DNA of 64,000 nt from Symsagittifera roscoffensis (GCF_963678635.1 NC_087065.1:42843430-42907429); one strand, 5' to 3'; shown: positions 17,890-30,975, counted from the first letter of the stretch. A program made the numbers and translations. The notes: generated by a model not told the origin, from the sequence alone.

Positions 17890-19460
17890 ATAATTTATAC
17901 ATATACTAATAAATTTAAAATAAAACACTAACCATTCTTTATCCATGTTTTATTTAGATTTTTAGTCTTCATCTCACTATCATCTGCAAAATACACAAAA
18001 GAAAAATAAAAAATAGAAAACTTCTTCAAATTGTCCCAAACTCTAATAATCTTTTGCACCAGCTAAATTAAATAAAATTCATACAAATGTAATAAATTAA
18101 TTTATAAATTATTTCCCTAAAAGCAGTAATTCTAATAATGATGAAAATTTGTAACTTAATTTTTCCCCAAAACAAGCAATAAAATTGAAATTCTATGTAG
18201 TAAATTAATAAAACGCAAATGCAGTACTAACCTTTTGATATTTTCATTCACTCGCACAAGAATTCTATCCAAACTCGCACAGCTCGCCCACGAAGAATTG
18301 TTTAAATAATGAATTTCAGTTTCAAGCTTTCACACTCAACAACTCTAACACACGATAACAAGTTTCAAACTTTCCTTTAACCCGGTTGGAAAGGAATTAT
18401 ATACTAAACAAAACTAACCAATGCAGCTTACTAAACACCACAACACATAGAATAACAGCATGACTAAGAAAAGGAAACCAACGGTACCCAAACCGGATTA
18501 ACCCAGTTTAAAACTGGATAATTTATTCTTTTGAAGACTATTATAAAGTCTAAGAAAGAAATAATAAAACACAAAAAAGTCGAAAGACAAACCCATACCA
18601 AAAACAATTTGATTTTTGAAAAAAGGACACAACCAACGAAACATAAGAAAAACCACAATAAACCCAACATAAAACGTTATCACATAACAGGACCTCTCAC
18701 AGAAACCGCACGAAATCATACTCCCACTCCTGGCCTAACCCACCAGAGAGGACGTCCTGAGCATGCTCTATAGCCGACCTAACCCACCGCGCTACATCCA
18801 CGTTTTGTGACCACACTCCTATTTTTACTAAGAGGTACTCAAGGGTGAGTAACTCTTCAAAATAACTGAACTAAAACAGAAAGCTTTTGTGAAAACAACT
18901 AACCAAAATCATAACTAAAACACTAAACTAATAAAAATTTTATAAAATGTAAATTATATCTTGCAGTATATAGATCAGCATACAACACCAAAGACGAACA
19001 TCCAAAGACAAAATGACCCCACTACACTCGAAAAAGAATGGCCAACCACAATCAATATGCCGCCCACAATCACAACTCAAAGGATTTAGAGTACGACTTG
19101 ACTTCGCAGAAAAGGACTTCATTGAACTAGAACAATGACCACCTCGATGTTCAAGTATACGTACAGATCCGAGTAACCAGGCATCCCCTCCACGCACAAT
19201 CTCCACGCCATTCCCAGACAAGGTCAAACACAAAGAAGTTCTCTACATGAAACGAAAAAACGTGTCATAGCCAACCAGTCTGAAATCAGATTTGAGTTTG
19301 TTGCGAAAACCCAGTCGTTGTCATGAGAAGACACAACGATTGAATCTGGAACTTCTCTAACAAGAGAACCCAGACGAAATATGATGTTCGCCAAATACCA
19401 TCATCCATCTTTTGAATTGCAGAAAGACTATTCTAAAAAACTCTGTAAAACCCGGATGGG
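17890..19460 (+). other. Retroelement 3' non-coding region
   Basis: 1.57 kb with no sizeable sense ORF, AT-rich at first and more mixed near the LTR. The bases directly before the 3' LTR (AAAACCCGGATGGG) are only weakly purine-rich, so a canonical polypurine tract is not evident. Confidence 0.5.
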
Positions 19461-19870
19461 TGGAACCTGATCTAAACTACATTTTATGATTGGATAAATT
19501 AGATATTTTACCACTGTAAAGTATTTAATATTAACCAATCATGATCCATCTAACTAACAACCCACTTATTTGTAAGTGCTGGAATTACTTGTAATTTCAG
19601 CACCAGAGAGATTTGAATTAAACTTAGAAATTAGTTGAATCTCCAAGAAGACTTCAGCAGCCGCAATAAACCAGTATACCCTAGATCTATTGAGCCTAGC
19701 AGAGACTAGTCAAACACCCTGAGACTAGATAGTATAAGAGTAAGATTAGGATCGGTATTAGACTAAGAAGTTGCACGAATCTATCCGGCCGAAAATAAGA
19801 TAGCGTGACGAGCAGACGGTGTACCCTATCCGAAATTACTCTATGAGTTAACCACCTCGGTTCTAACTCA
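19461..19870 (+). repeat. 3' LTR
   Basis: 410 bp copy of the 5' LTR with three substitutions; starts TGGAACC and ends AACTCA, followed by the target duplication CTTT. Confidence 0.95.
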
Positions 19871-20086
19871 CTTTGCCAAAATTATTATATATCGCATTTC
19901 AATTGACATCAATTGCGACCAAAAACTGTTTTCGCAACTTTTTTATTGCGAGTTTTGCGAAAAATGAATCATTTTTAAAATCTTGTCTGTTTTCATATTA
20001 TTCTAAAGATAACCGCTGGTTTTTTCTCACCATTATATCCGAAATTAGGCAAATAATTAAAAAGCATAAAGTATTAAACTTTTTAA

Positions 20087-20576
20087 ATGCAACAGCTACA
20101 TTTGTCGTTAAGTAGCTCGCACTGCATTGTTGATCATTTAGAAAATGCATGGTCAAAACCCTTATTTAAACAATAAACAAACCACCTGAAAGTTAGATAC
20201 CTGGTTCGTAAACGAAACTTCAAAACAAACTTGATAACAATTAAATGTCAGCTGTACTTTAACTTCAAGTATTCAACCAATTATCAAAAACTGTTCTTTC
20301 AACTTGACAGATACCTTGCCCGACCCATGAGTTGAAACCTCGTCGAATAATTTTTCTCTAAATAATTGGTTACATAGCATTATTTAGACAACCGCGTATT
20401 CAGACTCGTCAGTATTTAGACAAATACCTTTTCAACCAATCACAATCGCGACAAAGAAAAAATTAATAAATAAGTGTTATTTATTTTGGATTGTTTGTCT
20501 TTTCTCGATTCTGATTGGATCATACAAAATTTGTCTAAATACTGACGAGTATGAATACGCGGTTGTCTAAATACAG
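20087..20576 (+). repeat. Segmental duplication A, copy 1
   Basis: A block beginning CAGCTACATTTGTCGTTAAG is repeated in the same orientation at about 21949-22420 with scattered differences. Each copy contains the same mariner-like MITE, so the MITE was present before the duplication. Confidence 0.8.
20381..20573. mobile_element. 193 bp MITE with 45 bp inverted repeats
   Basis: The ends are inverted repeats of 45 bp with one mismatch (20381-20425 and 20529-20573), beginning TATTTAGACAACCGCG. Both ends finish in TA, as expected for a Tc1/mariner-type insertion into a TA target. No coding capacity. A second copy at 22239-22409 has lost its outer right end. Confidence 0.8.
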
Positions 20577-21158
20577 GCTGCACTCCAAATAATTGATCCT
20601 TCTGTTAACCTTCGAAACACTTCAACCAACTCTATTCTAGCGATTACACAAAGCCTAAATTTGCCATGTGAAAAACACTGGGCTACAACAAGTAAGCAGA
20701 CAAGACATTTGATTTCAACAAGCAAATGAATAAAAATTTTTCTTTTGTCTTTGTCGTTTTCTTTGCAAAAAGTTCGGATATAAGCTTGAAATTTTAACAC
20801 GCGCTGGATGAAACTATGAAGAAGGACTAAGTTTGGTCGAAATTCGAGCAATCTTGCTTTGCAAGCGTAAAATAGCCAGTATATCCTAGGTCGGAAAGTG
20901 TTTTTTCAGAGGTGTTCTTGATGTGGAAACATCCTTGCAAACAGCATAAAACGTTGGAACTTAAGGGCTCAAAATTAGCTTTTTGGGAGACAGATAACCC
21001 AGGATTACCATTTAGAATGCGGAAAAACGACTCACATTTTAATTGAAAGTGTGTTTTTGTTCGGCGGCAAAAAAGGGTAAAATATATTCATGTAATTTTG
21101 CGCGAATGACTGCAATGAGCTGGAAAAAACTAATCCAGCAACTTTTTTTTGGAATACT

Positions 21159-21960
21159 GACGGCTTCAATCTAAAAACATTTACGTTGTCGTTGAAAACT
21201 GACAAGTATTTGTGATTCAGCGCGTCAAATGAGCGTCAAATGATTGTGCGTCAAATCAGTTACAACCGTTTTTTGACGTCGGACCGTGTCACTCTTTCAA
21301 TTATTCTGTATGTGTTTTTTTTTTCGCGGTATGAATGGTAGTCAAAGGTTATTAGTCTCCCAAAGAACTAAATTTGATCCCATGAATTCAAATTCTCTGT
21401 GCTGTTTGCGACTATGGTTCAACATCAAGAACATCTCCGAAACTACTTAGGATATACTGAATATTTTACGCCTTCAAAGCAAGACTTCTCTGTTTCAACC
21501 TGGCGTAGTCCTTCTTTCTAGTTTCAACTAGCATATGTTAAAACTTCAACACTTTATCCTATTTTGCTGCAGAGAAAAAAAACAGCAATAAAAAAGCAGT
21601 TCGTTAATTCGGTCGTTAAAATGAAGAGTCTACTCATTTTTTGTAGCCCGGTGTATAATTTATTTTTATAGAGTTGAGAAGCTGCGACTTCCAGCTTGTG
21701 AACTTTTTTTTAAATCTGTCAAATAAGAAGAATTTTCTGTTATTACCTCAGTTCACAAATAATGCAATCCAATTGACATCGGCAACTAGAAGTTTCATAG
21801 ACAGTTTGAGAAAAGACAAGTGCTTTACATTAGAAGCACAACTGTCGATTTTATTTCAGCCATTTTGTCCAATAAGCCAATTTGCACTGTCTGTAATCCT
21901 GAACTTTATAAATAACAAGAAAAAGGCTATATCTTGAAGCTTTATTTCATGACAGCTACA
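21159..21960 (+). repeat. Segmental duplication B, copy 1
   Basis: About 800 bp starting GACGGCTTCAATCTA recur at 22431-23232 at a fixed distance of 1272 bp with a small percentage of substitutions. Short ORFs inside either copy are not conserved in frame and are not called as genes. Confidence 0.8.
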
Positions 21961-22420
21961 TATGTCGTTAAGTAGCTCGCACTGCATTGTTGATCATTTA
22001 GAAAATGCATTGTAAAAACCATTATTTAAACAGAAAACAAACCACCTAAAAGCTAGATACCTGGTTCGTAAACGAAACTTCAAAACAAACTTGATAACAA
22101 TTAAATGCCAGCTGTACTTTAACTTCAAGTATTCAACCAATTATCAAAAACTGTTCTTTCATTGACATACACCTTGCCCGACCCACGAGTTGAAAGCTCG
22201 TCAAATAAATTTTCTCTAAATAATTGGTTACATAGCAGTATTTAGACAACCGCGTATTCAGACTCGTCATTATTTAGACAAATACTGTTTCCACCAATCA
22301 CAATCGAGACAAAGAAGAAATTAATAAGTAATTATGATTTATTTTGGATTATTTATGTCTTTTCTCGATTCTGATTGGTTCATACAGTATTTGTCTAAAT
22401 ACTGACGACTTCAGTATTTG
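21949..22420 (+). repeat. Segmental duplication A, copy 2
   Basis: Direct repeat of 20087-20576. It contains a MITE copy (22239-22409) whose right inverted repeat is cut short and followed by a 27 bp tandem duplication (TCAGTATTTGTCTAAATACT). Confidence 0.8.
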
Positions 22421-22430
22421 TCTAAATACT

Positions 22431-23232
22431 GACGGCTTCAATCTATAAACATTTACGTTGTCGTTGAAAACTGACAAGTATTTGTGATTCAGCGCGTCAA
22501 ATGAGCGTCAAATGATTGTGCGTCAAATCAGTTACGATCGTTTTTGACGTCGGACCGTGTCACTCTTTCAATTATTCTGTATGTGTTTTTTTTCGCGGTA
22601 TAAATGGTAGTCCAAGGTTATTAACCTCCCAAAGAACTAAATTTGATCCCATGAATTCGAATTTTCTGTGCTGTTTGCGACTATGGTTCAACATCAAGAG
22701 CATCTCCGAAACTACTTAGGATATACTGAATATTTTACGCCTTCAAAGCAAGACTTCTCTGTTTCAACCTGGCTTAGTCCTTTTTTCTAGTTTCATCTAG
22801 CATATTTTAAAATTTCGACCCTTTGTCCTATTTTGCTGCAGAGAAAAAAACAGCGATAAAAAAGCAGTTCGTTAATTCGGTCATTAAAATGAGGTGTCTA
22901 CTCATTTTTTGTAGCCCGGTGTATAATTTATTTTTATCGAGTTGAGAAGCTGCGACTTCCAGCTTGTGAAATTTTTTTTTATCTGTCAAATAAGAAGAAT
23001 TTTCTAATATTACCTCATTTCACAAATAACGCAATCCAATTGACATCGGCAATTAGAAGTTTCATAGACAGTTTGAGAAAAGACAAGTGCTTCACATTCT
23101 AAGCACAACTGCCGATTTTAGTTCATCCATTTTGTCCACAAATTAGCCAATTTGCACTCTCTGTAATCCTGAATTTTACAAATAACAAGAAAAACGCAAT
23201 ATCTTGAAGCTTTCTTTCATGGCAGCTACATA
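22431..23232 (+). repeat. Segmental duplication B, copy 2
   Basis: Direct repeat of 21159-21960. It ends at the point where duplication A would begin again (CAGCTACATAT), so the A and B blocks were amplified as an alternating unit. Confidence 0.8.
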
Positions 23233-23294
23233 TAAGGTCAAGTTGCTATTATTGATTTGTTGAGCAATAAAAAAATGATAACCGAAAAATAACC

Positions 23295-25267
23295 AGACTG
23301 CTCGTATGAGGGCAAAGCCCTGAATGTTCCGACTGCCTTTTAAGGTTTTATGGAGCAATAATAACTCTAAAAAATTAAATGAAAGAAAAAAATTTTTTTT
23401 TCTAAAATTTAAAATATTTCATGAAAATCATTCCCCCAAACGCCATATAATGTACAAAAGGATAGATTTGGTTCCTTGTATCAAATCAATTATGGCAAAA
23501 AAGTTTCTTTCAACCAATTTGGAACGATTTTAAGACGGATTAATTCTCCGCTTACGCGTTAATAGCGCGAAAAATATCGCGCGTTTATTGTTCCAAATTG
23601 GCCAAAACGGCAATCTTTAAACCCCCAAAACTTTATGAAAAAAGATCAAAGGTGAAATATCTTTTCAAAATTGAACAACAACACCTTTTGAATGATATAA
23701 TAAAGATTCCGTCAAAAATGGCTAGTTAAAAAGTCGAAATTTGTCTGAAGAAAAAAAACCCACCCCGAGCACAAATATTCCGTTACTTTCGTATCGAAAG
23801 TCGAAAACAAAAACCGAAAAACAGATGCCTGGTTCGTACTCAAAACTTCAAAAAATGAAGTAAAATAGCTTCTGCATTCCAGCCTGTCACTAAAAAACTG
23901 TTCTTACAACTTGGCAAACACAATGCACATTCAACTTGTTGCAACCGTGTCAAAACGCAAACGTACAAAATTTTTGTAACCCTTTTGGTCACATTTTTAT
24001 ATCTTTCTGTCTTTTAGAATTTTTACCACAAACTCGCGTTTTTTTTGTTTTTTGGCTCTCCCTCAAAGTTAGCATAATGTGACGCTGAAGGCGCCGTTAG
24101 AAAAGTTATAGGGTCAGTCAGCCAAAAAATGATATCTCAAAATAGTACAAAGCAGGGGAGCCCTCTCCCGAAATCCACTGGTGAGTGGATATCATAATAC
24201 TTTTGAACAATCTTTAGAAGTTTTCAGAAAAGTCCACCAATGAAAATGTTAAGCTATTTTCTAGCTTCTAGCGAAAAGATAGTCACGAGAACGAGAAAAA
24301 ATAGCCAACTCATTTTAAAAAATCAAAATTTTATAGCTAAACCACAAATGAAAAAAGTCAAATGAATAATTCACCAAGGAAAGGCGGGCACGTAGTTCTT
24401 AGAGCTGTTTGGATATATAAACGTCAGAGGTAAAACTAGATTAAGTTGAAAGAACTTAAGCCCTAAAGCATCAACCCCCCACCCCTGTGACAATAAAATA
24501 TAAAGAGCGGCTTTTAGCGACAAAAATGAGAGTCAACTGTTAAATACCAGGTCGTTCAGCATACCTTATTATGAAAAACCAGTTCTCGGGTTTTTGAATA
24601 CTCACTTTTAATCATGAGAAAATATCTTTAGTTTTTGCTTCAATCTATATATTTCTATACTTCATCAACTCAATTAAGCATTGGATTAATTGAAGCTCAC
24701 TGATTTCGTTTGCTTTTACATAGGTTTTGCTGTGAAGTTGTTGTTCCGACTTTCGATACGAAAGTAACGGAATAATTTGCTCGGGGCGGGTTTTTTTTTC
24801 TTCAGACAAATTTCGACTTTTTAACTAGCCATTTTTGACAAAATTGTTTTACATCATTCGAAAAGTAGTGTTGTCCTGAGCTCAAATTTGAAAAGATATT
24901 TCACCTGTGATCTTTTTTCCCAAAGTTACGGGGGTTTAAAGATTGCCCTTTTGGCTTATTTGGGACAATTAACGCGCGATATATTTCGCGCTATTAACGC
25001 GTAAACGGAGAGTTAATCCGTCTTAAAATCGTTCCAAATTGGTTGATAGAAGCTTATTTGCCATAATTGATTTTTTACAAGGAGCGAAATCTATCCTTTT
25101 GTACTTTATATGGCGTGTGGAGGGATAATTTTCATAAAAAATTTCAAATTTTAGAAAAAAAGTTTCATTTTATTTTATTACATTTAATTTTTTGATGTTA
25201 TTACTGCTCCATAAAACCTTAAAAGGCAGTCGGAACATTCAGGGCTTCGCCCTGATACGAGCAGTCT
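23295..25267. mobile_element. 2 kb foldback element with ~510-520 bp terminal inverted repeats
   Basis: The left arm (23295-23803) and the right arm (24748-25267) are inverted copies, both starting from AGACTGCTCGTAT at the outside and ending with a GTATCGAAAGTCG-type sequence at the inside. The ~940 bp core has no ORF of note and contains a stretch (about 24055-24190) resembling the inside of the hAT-like MITE at 31365. Long inverted arms without a transposase indicate a non-autonomous foldback DNA transposon. Confidence 0.85.
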
Positions 25268-25472
25268 TGTTTTATTCGAAAATAGTTTTTAATAAAATAT
25301 AAGCTAGTCCAGGAACTTTCTTAACTATTATCAAACACAATTTAAAAAAAATTCGCTGTTTAATCTGATGTTTCACTCGAAATAGCGACAAAATAACTTT
25401 TTGTAAAAAAAATGGGTTATCTTATTTAGCTTTTTCCTTATGATTATTCAAAAGAAAACCAAAAACAAACAA

Positions 25473-25884
25473 GAGTGCTCGTTTGAAAATTGTTTATGAA
25501 AATCATCCCCCCACACGCCATACAAAGTACAAAAGGATAAATTTCGCTCCTTGTAACAAACTAATTATGGCGCATAAGCTTCTTTTAACCAATTTGGAAC
25601 GATTTTAAGACGGATTAACTCTCCGCTTACGCGTTAATAGCGCGAAATATATCGCGCGTTAATTGTCCCAAATTGGCCAAAAGGGCAATCTTTAAACCCC
25701 CGTAACTTTATGAAAAAAGATCAAAAGTGAAATATCTTTTCAAATTTGAGCTCAGGACAACAATAGTTTTCGAATGATGTAAAAAATTTTTGTCAAAATG
25801 GCTAGTTAAAAAGTCGAAATTTGTCTGAAGAAAAAAAAACCCACCCGAGCACAAATATTCCGTCACTTTAGTATCGAAAGTTGG
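25473..25884 (+). repeat. Solo arm copy of the foldback element
   Basis: Shares the internal landmarks of the arm in order: CACACGCCATA, TTACGCGTTAATAGCGCG, AACCCACCCGAGCACAAATA. It lacks the outermost ~180 bp. Confidence 0.75.
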
Positions 25885-28659
25885 AACAAAAACGTTTTTA
25901 TAATTGAATCACCTATAGCATCCATTTCAAAAAAGATTAACTTAAAAACAATACCTCAATTTAGACGGGATAAAATGTTGACGAGGAAAAATCCGAATGT
26001 AAACTTTTTTGAGAGTCATAGCTTATGAATTAGATAAGGCCAGATGAAAGTTATAATAGGGTTTGAACAATTTTAAACTTTCAAAATTACTATTCAAGTG
26101 AATTTATTTTTTCTACAAGGATGATTTTCGCAAACAAGTAGAAAAAAAACAATTACAAAAATTTTGACACAAATTAAACAAAAAGGTTATACAATTTTTA
26201 TGTGGGGTGGTTTGTTTCTCAAAAAAAGTCTTTTTCTTTGAACTTTTTCTCAATTCGCTTCAAGTTCATTTGCCAAACCGAAGAAAGTGCAAATGGCTGA
26301 AACTTGAACACCTAAATTTTAAGTTTTAGTCAAAAGTACAAAGTTACGAATTCAACGCTTGAGTGATAAATTGGTCGAATATGAACCTGAAGAGCATATT
26401 CTACATTCATCTTTTTTGCAATCAATCTTTAGGTACAATGGATGTAAAGCAAAGTATGGGTGTAAAAGCTCATGGATAACCAATGTTGTTATTTATTCTC
26501 GACAGAAAATCAAATGCAAAAACTGGGAAAACTAATAAATCTGGTGGCCTGGTGGTGGGCGCGCTTCCAGGCATTTTCATAATCATTTGGTTTCTCGGTT
26601 GTGGCAAGCTCGCAGTGTTCAATTTAGGCATTGTGTAGTTTGCGAATTGAATAAGCTGCAAAAGCACTCCATATTTATGTGAAGCCAAGCTAGCTGTTCA
26701 AATATTGCACCAGAAATAGCAAAATTTAGCACTTTTTATGTGTAGCCGGTCTCTCGTTCAATTCGTCTTCACTTCTTCACTTGATTTCTTACAATGACGT
26801 TGTAAACATCGGAGGTTTTCACGACGTATAACTTTATAGATTGTGAAGCTTCTTTTAGCTCAATGCTCAAATCGAATACTTTCCAAATTGTCTTTTCTGC
26901 TAGCGGTAACTGGTCGGAAAGTTCGCTCCGGCTCTCCGATAAAGCTAGGATTTTCTCCAGTAAAAATCAAATCGGTTTTCGAATTACATGTACTCTAATC
27001 TTTGTGCTTCTTTTAGATAGTCGTACATGCAGGGGTTTGCCGAATGATTGAGAGAGACTTATGTTTAGTTTTTTTGGTTCACTTGTTCTTGAATTTTCAT
27101 TGTTTAAAAATTTCATAAACAGTAGAAAAAAGGGTCGTATCAAGGCAAAGTTCTGAATGTCTAACAACGTAATTAAGAATCGTAATACTTTCCCAAATAA
27201 AATTGCGTGTAGACAGATTTTCATTAAAAAAATAAGCGTTTTTATATAGTTTCATGCTTTGTTTTTATTTACTTTGACAATCATTAGCCAAAAACAACTT
27301 CGGATATCTCAAAAAACAATTTTATTTGGGAAAGTATTACGATTCTGATCTAGGAGCTCATCTTTCTTCGGACTTACTAGCTTTCCATGTTTCAATTTAG
27401 ATTTAATTATATATGAGTTGTTGAATTTGCGTTTTACAGTGTTTTTACGAAGCACTGATTTTTCAAAAACAAATGAAGTGTTCCAAATATAGTGTTTTCA
27501 AAAACACATTTTTTTTTCAATTAGCTTTTTTTTCATTAATTTGATAAGCTCTCTTTCTCAGAAAATATATAGAGCAGCAAGTATGCTCGGTGTAGCGCTC
27601 TTTTTCAAAGATATCAACTCCAACTTTTCGTTTAACTTTGCAAGTAAAGTTTCGAACATGTGAAAAAAATCAAAAATCCGGCACGCTAGCATATTTATTC
27701 GAATTTATTCGATTTGTTTGTTTCATGGTCTTTTTAGTTTATTTCAAATTAGAAAAAATAATCAAGTAGGGTTTTTTTGTTATTACAATACTGCGACGGT
27801 AAATTTTTTGTTCTGTATTCGGAGAAAGTTACGAGTCACTGCGCTGGAAGTTTTTTTCTTTAGACATTTTTTGGCTAACTTAGCATACCACCCAAAATCA
27901 ACATGAGTTTCAATACCATCCGATATCAATCTTTGTTCTGAGTTTATCTTACAGCTCTACTCAAAAACTGTGTAGCTACGTGAACGTTGTACGACAACCA
28001 TTGCCTTGATTTTTTTTCACTTCCCGATTCAATTTTACCCGTGGTGGCAATTCATTTAAAATAAAAAAGACACAATACGGGGTTGAGGCAAGTTATTCTG
28101 TTTAATGTTATCTCCTGAAATAGGCCACTTCATACTTTGACATCGCGTGCGAGGTCAATCCAAAACAAATATTTTTGAAGTCTCTTAAATGGTTAGGTGA
28201 TTTACGAATGTTAACAAAAAATTCTGATTTTTTAAAATAAAAACATAGTAAAAAGCAGCTCAAAATGTTGACTATTTTAGATAAATGCAGCAATAAGGTT
28301 TTAATTTAAAGGCTCAAAAATTTCATGCCCTAGAAATATTCGATTTTGCATCATGTTTCAATTTTTATCGAGCCGTTGTCATATGCCAACGGAAAATGAA
28401 ATGTTATAAGACAACCTGAAACAAGAAACTAGCGAGTTATCAATGATGCACAGAAAATTTTAAAACCAATTTCAGGAAAACAATACGAGTTAAGTTCACA
28501 TTATTCATGAACGTTTGAAAACAGAAAGAAGACTAACAAGACTATTTGTGTACCAGGGTTTGCATGAATCCTCCAACTGCACTGAAAGCCAAATGAAAAA
28601 CTTTGGTTAAAAAATTTATAAATCAAATTTTTTTAAAAAAAATCTTCGATTTATACCCC
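25885..28659. other. Gene-poor AT-rich DNA
   Basis: No convincing gene. A 30 bp perfect inverted repeat (27176-27205 and 27317-27346) is listed separately. A minus-strand 72-codon frame at 26470-26688 is proline-rich in the middle, but it has no clear splice sites and no recognised motif. Confidence 0.5.
27176..27346. repeat. 30 bp perfect inverted repeat with 111 bp loop
   Basis: AGAATCGTAATACTTTCCCA... at 27176-27205 is perfectly complementary to 27317-27346. Just left of it (about 27135-27165) lies a degraded copy of the foldback-arm end (CGTATCAAGGCAAAG), so it may be the remains of another small DNA transposon. Confidence 0.75.
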
Positions 28660-29020
28660 ATTTGCTTTGTAAAGTACCACGGAAAGTATTTAGCGTGTCT
28701 TATCCTAATATTTAGACCACATGTCTTGCATCAATTCAGTTTTTGAAAAACTTAATTTGCCGCTCACGCTTGTAATAAGAACGCAAAATATCGCAAGGTA
28801 ATAATCCAAAATTGGCATAACTAGCATTTTTTAAAACAATCTAGCTTAACAAAAAAAAACAATTTTTAGGGAGTGATTTTTCACAATTGAGCTTGGGACC
28901 AGAATATCTTTCAGATGTTTGTCAATAACGCATAGTTAAAAAGTCAAAAATACGCTGAATGAAACCAACCACCACAAGCATAAAAAAATCCGCACTTACT
29001 TTGAAATTGGAACAAAAACG
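28660..29020 (+). repeat. Diverged copy of the foldback arm
   Basis: Order-preserving but heavily diverged match to the arm: GCCGCTCACGCTTGTAATAAG, then AAAATTGGC, GTTAAAAAGTC, and AACCACCACAAGCATAAA. Older than the other copies. Confidence 0.5.
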
Positions 29021-30532
29021 AACAATTGATTACAAGTAGGCTTTGTTTTGTCTGAGAAACTTTTTTGAATGAATTAGTGCCGAAAAAAAAACTGACAATT
29101 TGACAGAAAAAAAATGATCTTCGCCATTTTAAGGTTTTTTCTGTTCATAGTTCCTTTTTAATTTCGTTTTTGAATTAGCCCAAACTTGCCGCCAAATCAA
29201 TTAGCTACTTTGTCTGCAAGTTTTGCAAACTCACATTGACTGTTTTTGACGAACTTTTATACAAAAGGTACCACTGCTACCTTGGTCTCAAAACTAGGAA
29301 ACTTTTCTCTTTCGACTACTTTTTGCGATTAAGTACTTGAGAGTCATTTGTAAAATTATGCATTAGAATGCATGAGTTAGGATGATTTAGAACAAAAAAG
29401 GGACGCTAAAATTCATGTTTTCTAATAAACTGTAAGAGATCATTTGATCCGTGCTCAAAATCATTCGAAGTTAGACTGATGCACTAAAGCAATTTAATTG
29501 GTCCAAAAGTTGCGTTACTTCAACTGGTCCAAAAGGTAAAAAATAGTTTCCGGCTCCTCCTATGTTTCAAATAACAGTACCGTTGTTTCAAATATCAGTC
29601 TAAAGGAATCTTCTTACCTTTCGACCCCGCCTTATCGCCAAAAATTTTTTTCGTATTTTATTATCCTTTACCAAACCATTGAAGTGATCAAGTGTGCGCT
29701 ATTGCAATTATCGAAAAGTGTCGAAAATATGTAAAGAACAAACATTTTTTTGTGCAACAGAAATTTTTTTTAAAGTAGGGCAAGGAACTGTTTCTATGGT
29801 CATTTAAAGTTTTTTAACGAATCTGAATTAGATACTACAGCAAATTTCTTCAACAGTGAATTAACATAAATTATGTGAGGAGTTTCAAGAATTTTTTTTG
29901 CTAGGATAAAATTTTGCATCTCGAATATACGAGAAATCTGTTTTTGTATTTTTTTCGGGCGAAGTGTTTCTAAGAAAATTGTTACGTCTCAGTAACAATG
30001 GTAGTGTTGAAAAATGGTATCGTCATTCTAGCTACCAGATACCGTCGGATGTTTTCACCAGGTAAGGTTTGTATATTTTAGTTTTTGACAGCGCACATTT
30101 ATCTCAATTGTCATCACAATCCTGATGCTAGAAGTTACCTTTTTTCACTTTTTTGAAGCATCTGTAGATAGTATTTTTATCTTGCTTTATTCATTTATCC
30201 TTGTTAAAGTATAATAAATTAACAGCAATAATCTGAGATATTGGACGGCTAGCGAAAAATCGAATAACACTGTTCACATCAGGGTAAAACTTTGCAGATT
30301 TTGACTGTTCTGTGAGGTATCTAACGTGCTTTTGTTTAATGAGAAAACTATACAAATTTTCCAAAATAAAAAACAAAACCAAATTGAATTAAGCAAATTC
30401 AAATGCGGTCTCGCAGATTTCTCTTTGAGTAAAGTTGAATTTGGACCAACTTATATATCGAGTCAAAATTCATTTCATATCGAATCCCGTTAAGGCACGG
30501 CAGCTGCGGCCAAAAATAGAATTGAATAAACG
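29021..30532. other. Gene-poor AT-rich DNA
   Basis: No gene, RNA or clear repeat recognised. Short ORFs only. Confidence 0.5.
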
Positions 30533-30975
30533 AGACTGCTTGTTTCAGGGCAAAGCCCTGAATGTTCCGACTGCCCTTTAAAGTAAATAATATCCGCAAT
30601 ATTTATTTTAGATTTGCGGTATTTGATTTTATTCCATAAATTTTTAACAAATTAGCGAATGTGTTTATTTCAATTTAGTGTTCATATTTTTCACCACAAT
30701 GACAAGCTATTTAGAGCAAGTATATTGCCTTAACTCAATTTGGAAGGAAGTTATCCTAAATTGACCAAAATGGTAAGTGTCACACTCTCAAAAACTTTAT
30801 GAAAAAAGATGTCGGGTGAAAAATTTGGTAGAGTCTGAGTTCGTGGATCAATATATTCCACATTGTATAAAACGGACACTTGAAAAATGAAGTTCAAATT
30901 AAAATTTGGTCGAATAAAATACCACACCAAGCATAAAAGTTCTGTCAAAATCTCCAAAAATTCGAAGAAAAGCGA
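30533..30975 (+). repeat. Diverged solo arm of the foldback element
   Basis: Begins AGACTGCTTGTTTCAGGGCA and includes CCCTGAATGTTCCGACTGCC, the outer end of the arm family, then diverges while keeping landmark order to the end. Confidence 0.6.

Larger units (their letters stand above)
982..19870 (+). mobile_element. Full-length 18.9 kb Ty3/gypsy-type LTR retrotransposon with envelope-like gene
   Basis: Two 410 bp direct repeats begin TGGAACC and end AACTCA. They are flanked by a perfect 4 bp duplication, CTTT at 978-981 and 19871-19874, so both ends are defined by sequence. The internal order is leader, gag with zinc knuckle, protease-RT-RNase H-integrase, accessory ORF, env-like ORF, and another ORF. 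Integrase after RT, together with the GPY/F module, places it in Ty3/gypsy (Metaviridae-like) rather than Copia. At 18.9 kb it is about two to three times the size usual for the group; the extra length is the leader, gag, the 12.1-17.9 kb ORFs and 1.6 kb of 3' non-coding sequence. The LTRs differ at three of 410 sites (1141/19620, 1160/19639, 1232/19711), which indicates a recent insertion. Several frames are broken, so this copy as written could not make all its proteins without recoding. Confidence 0.93.

Noticed and set aside
19447..19460. Polypurine tract before the 3' LTR
   Set aside because: The sequence AAAACCCGGATGGG is interrupted by C and T; too weak to annotate.
20567..20851. 94-codon minus-strand ORF
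   Set aside because: Not repeated in frame in the related duplicated DNA and contains no recognised motif.
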